Assembly: GCA_964035015.1 (NCBI GenBank)
Contig: OZ036004.1
Coordinates: 9,972,576-10,036,575, forward strand
DNA length: 64,000 nucleotides
Reading direction: 5' to 3'
DNA from: Corallium rubrum
Taxonomy: Eukaryota; Cnidaria; Anthozoa; Scleralcyonacea; Coralliidae
Positions 1 to 37,600 of this stretch are shown one piece after another. The translations under genes were made by a program, and so were the position numbers. Every line of letters begins with the position of its first letter. Positions within the stretch are counted from its first letter, which is position 1. The notes under the pieces were generated by a model. It worked only from the letters and a program-made list of their open reading frames with translations. It searched no databases and had not been told where the DNA came from.

Positions 1-151
<151 letters not shown>

Positions 152-226
152 TAAAAGTAAACTTATGAAGTCCATACAATTATTTGTCAATCAAAAATTC
201 AAGCAATTATCTGTTGTGTTTTTCAG

Positions 227-26441
<26,215 letters not shown>

Positions 26442-26599
26442 TAAATTATAAAGCATTGAATGTGGAACGAAAGAGTTTAAATAATATTTTACAATGCATG
26501 AGAATTTATATAATAAATGTAATAATAATGGCAGAATATTAGCCAATGTACCTACCTATTCAACCAAATATGTACACATCATTTTTGCGTGTACGTTTG

Positions 26600-26605
26600 A
26601 ATAAA
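26600..26605 (+). terminator. Candidate HFM1 polyadenylation signal
   Basis: AATAAA lies 159 bases after the HFM1 stop, at a normal distance for a 3' UTR. Another AATAAA overlaps the stop codon (26440-26445) but is too close to be the only signal. Confidence 0.4.
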
Positions 26606-26697
26606 CAAATGCTTAATTAAATGAATTCAACAGAGTTTTGATGTAATCATACGCCTGCATGTATTCCAAAAGCTCGTTCACACTCACACTCAGTAAC

Positions 26698-27147
26698 GTG
26701 GTTCAGATCATATTTCCACTACCGCTACTGCTACCGTAAATGTGGTCAAGTTGATGTAATGTTCGTTTTTTCTTTCTGTAGTCGAAGTTGGTTTTAATCC
26801 TAGTATCGTAAAACGCTTTCTTTTTGCACTAGGTTTGAGACTTGCGACCATTAAGCGCTAATCAAACGAGAACGCAAATCATCGCAAGTTGGCAGTCACG
26901 CTATCTCAGCCAGCCGCTCTGAATAGTTTCCCGAAAATATCATGTACCGTGTCAAAGTTAAAACTTGTTTAAAACACTTATGAAACCTCTATTTTGTTAA
27001 CTTGGGTGTTCAGACGACCGCCACAGAAATTCTGACTGCCAACTTGCGATGACTTGCGTTCTCGTTTGATTAGGGCTTTACTGAACGCAAAAACAATATT
27101 TGACATGCTTAATTATTTTTACGGTAGCGGTAGTGTGATCTGAACCT
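26698..27147. repeat. Nested inverted repeats (about 450 bp)
   Basis: Outer arms ACTACCGCTACTGCTACCGTAA and TTACGGTAGCGGTAGTG; inner arms AATCAAACGAGAACGCAA and TTGCGTTCTCGTTTGATTAG, plus AAGTTGGCAGTCA and its inverse. Probable foldback element in the HFM1 3' intergenic region. Confidence 0.75.
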
Positions 27148-27159
27148 CGCTAATAAGTG

Positions 27160-27309
27160 CAACTCAACACTCAATGAGTCTCCACTCACCCTCACTGAGT
27201 ATGAGACTACACCCACTCTCTTGACCAACCATTCAATTGAATGGTTAGAGAGTGAGTGTAGTCTCATACTCAGTGAGGGTGAGTGGAGACTCATTGAGTG
27301 TTGAGTTGC
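27160..27309. repeat. Near-perfect 150-bp palindrome
   Basis: Arms of about 75 bp (CAACTCAACACTCAATGAGT ... centre CAATTG ... inverse) with almost no mismatch, followed directly by a GTGAGT array. Confidence 0.93.
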
Positions 27310-27420
27310 ACTGAGTGTGAGTGTGAGTGTGAGTGTGAGTGTGAGTGTGAGTGTGAGTGTGAGTGTGAGTGTGAGTGTGAGTGTGAGTGTGAGTGTGAGT
27401 GTGAGTGTGAGTGCGAGTGA
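27310..27420. repeat. (GAGTGT)n microsatellite
   Basis: About 18 perfect 6-bp units adjoining the palindrome, whose end supplies the same GAGTG word. Confidence 0.97.
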
Positions 27421-27954
27421 GCTTTTAGAATACAGGCGATAGTCCCTAGAATTGTATTGTCTGGAGACGCGGCGAACATCAGAGCTGTTACCAATGAACT
27501 ACAATTTATGCTGAGGGTGATAAAAATGGGGCACAATGTTGTTTATGTTCATTAATATTTATAAAGCAACGCTGCTATTGGTTGATTGCTTCATTATGCG
27601 AAAAATACAATGCGTTCAGCAAGCGTGAAGGTGAAATAAGGTGAACAAAAACCTAGAACAAAGACTTTGGCCGCGTTTCCAGACAATTTATTTCTAGGGA
27701 TTATATGATGCAATGTACCACACAACGGAAAGCGTTTTCTATTTCGGTATCAGAACACGGAAAAGTTAGTTGAAAAACAAAGCGATGGCCGATATTTTTA
27801 ACCAAATTTGAGGTGTTTTGATACTGTGGTAAAAAACAATTTCGACTGCTTGATATATTACCTCTAAAACCAATCACTATTATAAACGCTCATAGTATAC
27901 TTCTTTCCTATGTGTTTTCATGAATTATTAACGATTTGACAAGTTATAGACCAC

Positions 27955-28135
27955 TTTCATAATAGCGACTAATTTGAATATTCTTTTATGTGCATCTTAA
28001 CAAGTCTTTCTGGCCTCGTTTGTGTGTCTGCAATTCAAAAGAATCTTTGCTTCATAACGAGGCCAGAAAGGCTCATTTAGATGTACATAAAAGAATATTT
28101 AAAGTGAAGGCCTTTATGAAAGTGATCTATAGACC
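27955..28135. mobile_element. Foldback MITE (TAGACCACTTTCATAATGGCGA family)
   Basis: Inverted arms with AATATTCTTTTATGTGCATC and CTTTCTGGCCTCGTT. Ends ATAGACCACTTTCATAAT and ATGAAAGTGATCTATAGACC. Confidence 0.85.
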
Positions 28136-28301
28136 CTTTTAATAAGTGCAGAGTACGTCATTTTCCGCCATTTTCCGCTTTTTGAAATCTATTGAAAATA
28201 TACAAAAGCTGAGACAATAAACGAAATTGAAAATAATTCAAAAGAAAAATTGAAAAGAAATTGACGTCATGGGGTAAAAATTACATATTCTCTATTATTA
28301 A

Positions 28302-28950
28302 GGTGGCTCCATACAGTTTCTAGAAAAATGGAAAATACAAGTTTGAGAGTCCAAAACACCTGCATAAACAATTCGGAAAAAGAATAAAACTAAACGTTAT
28401 GCATAGTTAAACATTCTGATAATCAAAAACTGTTGGCAACAATGACCTTTCAAAAGGGCTGCCAATTACCTTTCAAACTAATTTAATTCGAAAAAAACTT
28501 TGTTGACCCCCAATTCTTTTTTCACTAAAACTTTTCTTGAAGTATGAGTAATCAATAGGCTGATTTTAAAAAAATTCTGTAGAAGGAATAATTTTTTCCC
28601 CGAAAAAATCATGTTTGTTAATTTAAAAAAAAATTGGATCTACAGAATTTTTTTAAAATCGGCCTATTGATTACTCATACTTCAAGAAAAGTTTTAATAA
28701 AAAAAAAATGGGGGGTCACCAAAGTTTTTTTCGAATTAGATTAGTTTGAAGGGTATTTGGCAGCCATTTTGAGACGTCATTGTTGCCATAGCAACAACCG
28801 TCGCTATTTATTTGGTAACAGTTTTTGATTGTCACAATGTTTAACTATGCATAACATTTACTTTTATTCTTTTTCCGAATTGTTTATGCATGTGTTTTGG
28901 ACTCTCAAACTTGTATTTTCCATTTTTGTAGAAAGTGTATGGAGAAAAGG
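28302..28950. mobile_element. Large imperfect palindrome starting at TTAA
   Basis: Left TTAA (28298-28301) then GGTGGCTCCATACAGTTTCT; the inverted right arm ends GAAAGTGTATGGAG without a clear TTAA. Arms of about 300 bp with TACTCATACTTCAAGAAAAG near the centre. A CCATAGCAACAACCG insert sits in the right arm. Confidence 0.75.
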
Positions 28951-29118
28951 GTTTATATATCCTCTCAAATCAATCAGATTTATTAGACCCCGTTTATACT
29001 AGAGCAGAAGTTTCCGGATTTACATTGTTTTATATTCCCATGAGGATGAAAAACAATGTGAATCCGGATACTTTTGCGGAGGAATATCTTCAAAACAAAA
29101 TAATTTTGTTGTCCTATA

Positions 29119-29373
29119 CAGTGTGTATCAAAAAACCTGAACCCTTAGAAAACAACCTATTGTAGTAGTTTGAAAGCCCTAAGCACTTCGCTGAACCCAC
29201 AGATGCGTAAAAAACAAGATAACTTGAAGTGTATGCATGGTGAAAGTATTTAAAAGCTTGTTCTCTTCCTGTTTAACTTATGTGCTGAATAATTTATAAC
29301 GCAGCGCTTTTAGGGCTTTCAAACTACTACAATAGGTTGTTTTCTAAAGGTTCAGTTTTTTTTATACACACTG
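29119..29373. mobile_element. TA-flanked MITE (CAGTGTGTAT ends)
   Basis: 255 bp, ends CAGTGTGTAT and ATACACACTG, flanked by TA on both sides. Inverted arms with ACAACCTATTGTAGTAGTTT. Fits Tc1/mariner-type MITEs. Confidence 0.88.
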
Positions 29374-29383
29374 TATAGAAGTG

Positions 29384-29527
29384 CAGTGGAACCCCGCCAT
29401 ACGACCACCTCGTTATTACGACCACTTTTCTTCTGGCCTGAATACGTTCTAAGTAGTGTAATACTCCCCAGTTAATACGACCACATTCTTTTGGCCTGAT
29501 GGTGGTCGTATTAACGAGGTTCCACTG
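29384..29527. mobile_element. MITE with CAGTGGAACC ends (pogo/Tigger-like)
   Basis: 144 bp, ends CAGTGGAACCCCGCC and AACGAGGTTCCACTG, TA at the right flank. The interior repeats TACGACCAC words. This terminus is common to pogo/Tigger MITEs in many animals. Confidence 0.8.
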
Positions 29528-29691
29528 TATTTTGAAGCTTAGAAGCGATGGCGACCAGGTAAGCGAGATGATCTTTATGAAATGTTATGTTAAAATTTTG
29601 CCAGTAGGGTTACACTATCGTCTAGTTTAAAGAAAACTTATAAAGTAACCCATTTTATGACAGTACTTGCTCTTTTGTCCTACCATATATA

Positions 29692-29991
29692 GTCAATCGA
29701 GATATGGTCTGGAAACTCGGCAAACTTCAAAGCGCCTATGAGCTGCGATTTTATGTTGAACAGTACCTTACACCGTGCACATCCTTTGTTTTAGGTTTAT
29801 TAATATTTAAATAGCACGGTTGAGTGATTGAACTGAAACGTTGTTATTGGACAATTCGTTCATTATACTAAAATACAATGTATTCAGTGACCGTGCACCG
29901 TGCACAAAAATGCATAAAGGCGAACAAAAAGATAGAACAAAAAGATAGACCAAAGACTTTAGCTGAGTTTCCAGACCATATTTTGAATGAC
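29692..29991. mobile_element. TA-flanked TIR element (GTCAATCGAGATATGGTCTG), copy 2
   Basis: About 95% alike to 14677-14969 by eye, TA at both ends; an internal duplication of AACAAAAAGATAGA distinguishes it. Confidence 0.8.
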
Positions 29992-29994
29992 TAA

Positions 29995-30370
29995 TGATCC
30001 TATTGGTAGCCATCTTGAAATGTTCCCCTGGTGTATGCTATTTTCACCTGATGCATACCCACTGATCTCTATATTGTGTACCATGGCGGGCATCTTGAAA
30101 CCTTCCTCCAGTGTATGTTATTTACCTCTGGGTTATGGCATGGCAACCAACTTCCTTCAGACCTTCTCCAGGTGTATGCCGTTTTCCTCGTCACTGACGT
30201 GCGCCATGGCAGACATCTTCAAACTTTCTCCTCGTATATCCAATCTTCATCTAATGTATGCCACGATAGGGCTATCTTGAAACCTTCTCCTGGTGTATGT
30301 TATTCTCATCTGATGTGTACCATGGCAGCCATCTTGAGACCATCTCCTGGTGTATGCCGTTTAGCCATCA
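29995..30370. repeat. About 60-bp minisatellite in the TBC1D30 3' region
   Basis: Six diverged units built on ATGGCAGCCATCTTGAAACC and TTCTCCTGGTGTATGTTATT. Lies directly downstream of the TBC1D30 stop on its strand, so it may be 3' UTR. Confidence 0.8.
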
Positions 30371-30378
30371 CCCTTTCC

Positions 30379-31410
30379 TTACCTAGCCGTCCTTGCCTGA
30401 TGCGGTAGAGGAGGTCCACTAATAAACCCCTCTCGCTTGACCTGACCCTCGGTCTCAGTCCTTTTACCGTACAACAATCCTTTCTTCGACAATTTTGTCC
30501 GGTTGCCTGGAAACGGCGAAAACTTAACCGGATAAACGCACTTTTTGTCTGTCACTAAAGAAGAATCAACTGGCGAGATACTCAGTGTAGTCTTCGCAAC
30601 TTTTCTTCGGGAGTAATCTCGCGACGTCTTAAAACTGTTTTGTTGAACACTGTGATTAAACAAATCGGTTGTCGTCGAAGACGGCGCAATATCAACGTTA
30701 GTTCTCATGCTTTTATCCTTCTCGCGCGTGGTCCCACGCAAAGTCTGTTCACTAGTCGGACCGCACGTTTCATTGCTGTCGCTCTCTCCTTTAAAGAGGC
30801 CAACTAAATGTTCCGTTGCGTCGTTCAAGTATTCGTTTAACTTCTCGCGTTCTTCGTCCTCCTCGCGCACTGGTCGCAGTTTCTCCAGCTGCCGTTCCCT
30901 CTGAAGTTGTTCCTTCCATTTATTGCGCCGCGCCCGAGTCACGACGAACAAGTGGTTAATAGCGGGCGGGATGTCCCGAAGATCTTGCGACTTCGAGGCG
31001 CTACTCTGCGAGAAGACCACGACGGCTTGTTGCTGCATTTTCCTAGTTCGGTCGTACTGCTTCTGAAGCGCCGATACCTCCACAGGACTTTGATTCGATT
31101 GCTCTCTTCGCTTCATCGCATTTTTGGGCTCCCTGTAATTTTTGGAAAATCCACCGGATGTGGCCAGAGTTCTCTCGCCGGTGCCATCACCTGGAGACTG
31201 GGGCGAGAGTAAGCCCAGACAGCCAACGGTCATTTGATCGACGTCATCATCGTCGTCATCACTTGAGATATAACCTTCCTTTACTTTCTTGCTTGGTTTC
31301 GCTTTCTTGTCAGGCGACATATTACTTGTAAATGGATAAATATTGTATGTGTATTTCTCTCTTAGTTCGACAATCTTGGGAAATGGAAACGGAGCCATAT
31401 TGTAAACCAT
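30379..31410 (-). CDS. TBC1D30: TBC1D30 exon 9: disordered tail and stop
   Basis: A 343-residue tail starting MVYNMAPFPFPKIVELREKY and TYNIYPF (family YSMAPFPFPQLAELREKYTYNI). An acidic run (SSDDDDDD), VGCLGLLSP, a basic coiled region and KFSPFPGNRTKLSKKG follow, the last matching the family IFSPFPSVKPLRKS. The stop TAA overlaps a donor-like GCTAG/GTAAGG, so a different C-terminus by splicing cannot be excluded. Confidence 0.88.
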   Translation of the reverse strand: MVYNMAPFPFPKIVELREKYTYNIYPFTSNMSPDKKAKPSKKVKEGYISSDDDDDDVDQMTVGCLGLLSPQSPGDGTGERTLATSGGFSKNYREPKNAMKRREQSNQSPVEVSALQKQYDRTRKMQQQAVVVFSQSSASKSQDLRDIPPAINHLFVVTRARRNKWKEQLQRERQLEKLRPVREEDEEREKLNEYLNDATEHLVGLFKGESDSNETCGPTSEQTLRGTTREKDKSMRTNVDIAPSSTTTDLFNHSVQQNSFKTSRDYSRRKVAKTTLSISPVDSSLVTDKKCVYPVKFSPFPGNRTKLSKKGLLYGKRTETEGQVKREGFISGPPLPHQARTAR

Positions 31411-31608
31411 CTGCGTTGTAGTTAAAATACAGAAACATTTGTAAGAAATAAGGTATTGCTTGCTGCAACTATTATATACTGTATATATAAGAAACAAAAA
31501 CACAACTGCAATGCGATAGTTACCTGACACCTTTATTACTATATACATACGACGACGGCATCATTATCATGGTCATCATCATTAACAACAATAATTATGA
31601 TCACCACA

Positions 31609-31639
<31 letters not shown>

Positions 31640-34600
31640 CTACTACCATCATCATCATCACCACCACCACAACCACCATCATCATAACCACTACAACCAC
31701 CGTCACAAACATAACCACCATACCATCATCACCACCACCACCACTATAACCACCATCACCTCCACAACTACCATCACAATCACAACCACAACCTTCATCA
31801 CCACAATCACCATCATCACCACCATAACAAAAACCACCATCATAACACAACCACCACCTTCATCACCACCACCACCACCACAATCACCATCATCACCACC
31901 ATCACAGCCACCACCATCAAAACCACCACCATCATAACACAACCACCACCATCATAACACAACCACCACCTTCATCACCACCACAATCACCATCATCACC
32001 ACCATCACAACAACCACCATCATCACAACAACCACCACTACCACCATCATCATCATCACAACCACAATCGTCACAACTACCATCATCACAATCACCATTA
32101 TACGAACACAAACACCACCACAACCGTTATCAGGTTTTAACTTTTTCGCACCTAACACATATGTAAAAAAAACAGCGGTTAAGATCTACCTTAACGGATG
32201 TATGACAACACCTAATATCTGCTGAGAAAACTATTTTTTAAGACTTTGAAGAACAAAAATAAAAACAATACAACTTACCGCCATTAAAGATTTCCCATTA
32301 ATTAAAGACCCTTCCTGAATCTGCGGCAAAATTCGTCCCATTGCGCCATAAAACTCATCCGAACTCTCCAAATCCTCAAGTTTTCTTTGGCAAAAACAAG
32401 TAACGCAAAATAAGCAAAGACAACGCAGGAACAATGAGCAGCCATTGCTCTACAATACTCAGTCATTGTTATATTGGCAAGGTGGCACTATGGTCTATGG
32501 CCAGTTCAAGCCTGCGACGACGCCAGTGCGAATGACCAAGTAAAACAAAACAAAACAAAACAAAACAAAACAAAACAAAACAAAACAAAACACAAAACAA
32601 AACAAAACAAAACAAAACAAAACAAAACAAAACAAAACAAAACAAAACAAAACACAACACAACACGAAACGAAACGAAACGAAACGAAACGAAACGAACC
32701 GAACGAAACGAAACGAACGAAACGAAACGAACATTTGGTAGACGTTCGTCAAGCTCAATTACTCAGAAAAGATTTCTGAGCCCCAGACAGGGTTCGAACC
32801 TGCAAGCTTCTAATGACCAGCGAAATGCTCTAACCATTGAGCTACTGGAACTCGGATGGAGAGTTAAGGTTGCAAAGTATGATTTGATATGATGCTATGA
32901 TTAGATATGGTGATATATGAAATGAAATGAAATGATATATGATATGATGATGATATGATATATGATATGATATGATATGATATGATGATATGATATGATA
33001 TGATATGATGATATGATATGATATGATGATATGATATGATATGATATATGATATGATATATGATATGATATGATATGATATATGATATGATACGATATGA
33101 TATGATATATGATATATGATATGATGATATATGATATATGATATGATATGATATGTGATATGATATGATGATGATATGAATTGATATGGTGATATGATAT
33201 ATGGTGATATGATATGATATGATATGATATATGATATGATGATGATATATGATATGATGATGATATATGATATGATATGATATGATATGATATGATATGA
33301 TATGATGATATGATGATATATATGATATATGATATGATATGATATGATATGATATATGATGATATAATATGATATAATATGATATGATATGATGATATAA
33401 TATATATGATATGATATGATATATGAATATGGACGATATGGTAAATGGTATATATGATGATATATGACGTGAAATATATGACATAGGATATGTGATATAT
33501 GATATATAATTATGTTAAGTTGTACGTATATATGTAGTGCGTGTGGTACCACGCAAACGCTATCACTTAAAAGATACATGTAACTATGAATTTGCAACCT
33601 TAGCTCTCCATCGGTCCATCCGTCGCCCCAATAGCTCAATGGTTAGAGCGTCTAACCGGTCATTAGAAGGTTGCAGTTTCGGATCCTGTCTGAGGCTCAG
33701 AAATCTTTTCTGAGTAATTGAGCTTGACGAACGTCTACATCTGTTACATTACACCCAGCACACAAACGTACCACGTGCATTACATGTATACGTACATCTT
33801 ATCATCAAACAAAACAATACTTACTGTCCAATAGCAGCCCAAATAGCTAATGAAACCCTAAGTAACACCTCTGAACCCTCGAGTAAGATAGAGTCCCACA
33901 CCCTCAGCACAACATCTTCAGGAAGACATGTTGCAAATAAGGTCAAGAACCACTGCATGGTAAAAACGTTTGTCAATGGGGGTTCATACGAAGATGAGCC
34001 GTCGTTATCGTGAGTGGACGCTTGTTTTTGAAGGTTTTCGAGATGTTCGGACAAGTCGGGTAGTTTAACCTTCATCAAGTCACGTAAGACAGCCATGTCG
34101 ACCGACAAACTGCGTAGATTGTTGGAAAAGTAATTCGCAGGTAAGACAAAGTCAATGAGATAGACCATCACCTTGAAAAATTAATGAGGAATTTTAATAA
34201 AGTTATAAGAGTTTGTTCACCTATTCATTCATTCGTGCAAACACCCAACCACATACACACAAACGTACACACCCACTTAACCATCCCCCTACTCACCTAT
34301 GCACCTACTCAGTCACCCACTTATCCACCTACACACCCACTCATTTAACCACCCACCCACTCATTTAATCACCCACCCAGTTACCAACTTGCTCACCCAC
34401 CCACCTACCCACCAACTCACCTACCCACTTACCCACATACCTATACTCACACACCTACCCACCCACCCACATACCTACCCACCCACCCACCCACCCACAC
34501 TCTTACCTACTCACAAACCTACCTACCTACCCACCTACTTGCCCACCCACATACCTACCCACCCACCCACTCACCCACATACCTACCCAACCATCCACCC

Positions 34601-37600
34601 ACGCACTTACTCACCCAACCACCCAACCACCAAGTTACCTACCTACCTTTAAGTAATAGTTAAAACATGAGCGGCCAATCTTTATGGGCATTTACAATGG
34701 TGAGCCGAAGGCGAGCCATTGTAGATGCCCATAAAAATCGGACGCGAATATTTTGACTTATTTGTCAAATTGTAAGTGTAAGTGTAAGTGTAAGTGTAAG
34801 TGTAAGTGTAAGTGTAAGTGTAAGTGTAAGTGTAAGTGTAAGTGTAAGTGTAAGTGTGAATGATGAACACTTTGTTTAAGAGTCGTAGGAAAGGTTAAAT
34901 AAGATCATTTGAACTCAGAAAAAGCTGAATTTGAGCCACTAGTACCTATTAACTTGATAAAACATTGATGTTTTATTAATCAATGTTTTATCCGTATTTA
35001 AAGATGCTGATTAAACTTAAATTTTTTTGAATTTTCGTCATGAACTATTAATGAATTTGATAAATAGAAAACATTTTCCGTGTTTCCATAGAGTTATATG
35101 GCGTACCCTACACCGTAATGACCTACACCGTAATGATGACGTATTGAATGGTGTGGACCTTGCCGTGTTTCCATAAAGTTATAGAAACACGGCTTTCAAC
35201 CAATCGCCGCGCTTGTTTTCAAAATGTTATTTTATAAAAAATTATGATAAACACTTACCCACCCCCCCTCGCCCCATTTACCTCCCCCCCCCCCCACACA
35301 CACACACATACCGATACACCCACTATATCTCACCCATCCACATTAGTGGCTGTTTTAGTTACGACTAAATGACCATCACCACCTATTTACATCAAAATGG
35401 TCAACAACAGCTACACCATCACTACCAAAGTATCATCTTGAGATATGGTAATGGGCACCATTTTGTATAAAGTAGCAACTCTGTTACCTTCAAAGCATCC
35501 TCCTCGGAGCGATCCATTACTTGTAAAATCAACGCAGCAATTACATTAAAGCCTTGACAATAACCAACTGCTTTGTTCCATCTAGCGTACGCAAGCAAAA
35601 CTCGTTTCAATATGGCGCGTTCTTCCGGAGTGTCGAATTCACAAAACCACGAACATCCAGTACGATGAAGATCCTGAAAGGAAAATACAATAAAATACTT
35701 TTGAATTGCACTGTAAAGTTCAAACGTGTTCACATCGAGCCACACAAGTCTCGAACTATTTTATTCGGAGAAATTTTCGAATTTCCAAGCGGGACTCGAA
35801 CAAACAATCTAACAAACCTTTTGATGGCTGGTGATCTAGATGGTCTATCCATTGAGGTGCTGGGACTCGGATAGTTTGAACGTAGGTTCATCATAGTGAT
35901 GATTGGTGATTGTGATGATGGTGGTGGTGGTTGTGATAAACTGATAATAGTGGTTGAGATGGTAGTTGTGATGATGATGGTAGTTGTGTGGTGATGATGA
36001 TGGCAGTGGTGATGATGGTGGTGATTGTGGTGATGGTGATGACCCAAACTCGTACCCAGAAAATACTTCGATCTTGAATTCAAGAGTTCAGCGCTACCTG
36101 TCCAAACAAAATTTGTCACAACCAGATTTTGGTAGTCACGTGACCATGATATACCAGGGTCTTTTCTTCGCGCTGCAAGTTGAAAAGAGCCTGGTACGAG
36201 GTTGGGTGATGACGATGGTGGTTGTAATGGTGACGGTTGTGATGATGGTAGTTGTGTGGCGATGATGATGGCGGTGATGATGATGGTGGTGATGATGGTG
36301 ATGATGGTGATGACGATGGTGGTTATAGTGGTGATGGTTGTGATGATGGTTGTGATGGTGGTGGTGGTGGTGATGATGGTAGTGATTGTGGTGGTGGTGA
36401 TGACGATGGTGGTTGAGTGGTGATGGTTGTTATGACGGTAGTTGTGGTGGCAATGATGGTGGTGGTGATGATGGTGGTTGTAGTGGTGACGGTTGTGATG
36501 ATGGTAGTTGTGGTGGCGATGGTGGTGGCGATGATGGTGGTGATGATGGTGGTGATGATGGTGGTGATGATGGTGGTGATGATGGTGGTGATTGTGATGG
36601 TGGTTGTGTTGACGATGGTGGTTGTAGTGGTGATGGTTGTGGTTGGGATGATGGTAATTGTGGTAGTGATGATGATGGTGGTGGTGATGGTGGTGATGAT
36701 GGTGGTTGTGATGGTGGTGGTGGTGATGGTGGTGGTGGTGATTGTAATTGCGGTGATGATGGTGGTTGTAATGGTAATGATGGTTGTTGTTGTGATGATA
36801 GTAATGATGATGGTGCATGGTGATTCTGTTGATATCATACATCGAACTCAACCTAGTAACTCAATGTTTAGAGCGTCTCACTGGCGATCAGAAGGTTGTA
36901 CGTTCGAGTGTGACGCTCATTTTCCAATAATAATACCAGATACAACACTAACCTTTACTATTTGAGCTCCAAGATTATCATCATCTGGGTTACTTCTTTC
37001 ATTAAAACAAAACTTACACGTTTTCTTCCAGTCAATATGTCCCAGTTTACTCTCGGCTAAGATAAGCCACAGCTAGAAAAAGAGAATCCATCGTCAACAA
37101 CTGAGGCTCAGATAGAAAGCCATCAAAGTTACAAATTCATAGTCATAAGTGTTCCCTAATATGACATGTAGGTATAGTGATGTTAAGTGTAGTGATACAT
37201 GTACGTGTACTTATTGTATGACAGAAGAACTAAAAAGTCCGTTCTTACCCTTTTTCTCCAGGGTGCTGGGACGCCTTGTGGCAAACGTGATACAGCTTTG
37301 AACGAATCAAGCCACTAAACATTGAAACAGAAATTGAGTAAAATACACGTCAAACTTTTACTATGTGAAAAACTGTTGGCGCTAGCAGCTGACTTTATAA
37401 AAAAGAAATGGTTTAAACCTAGGAATATCAGGAGATGTTGGTAGGTGATTCTTGTCATTGTTGGTAACCGCATACATGCTCACCTGTCTGAAACCTTTTT
37501 TACCACTTTGTGGCATAAAAGAAAACTTTATTCTTGTATCAACACCTTAAACAAAAATTATGTTAATCACGTAATCATGTTAATCAATGTTAATCAATGT

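Noticed and set aside
35730-36965. His/Asn/Thr-rich and Val/Met-rich ORFs up to 373 codons
   Set aside because: Artefacts of the GTGATG/CACCAT array.
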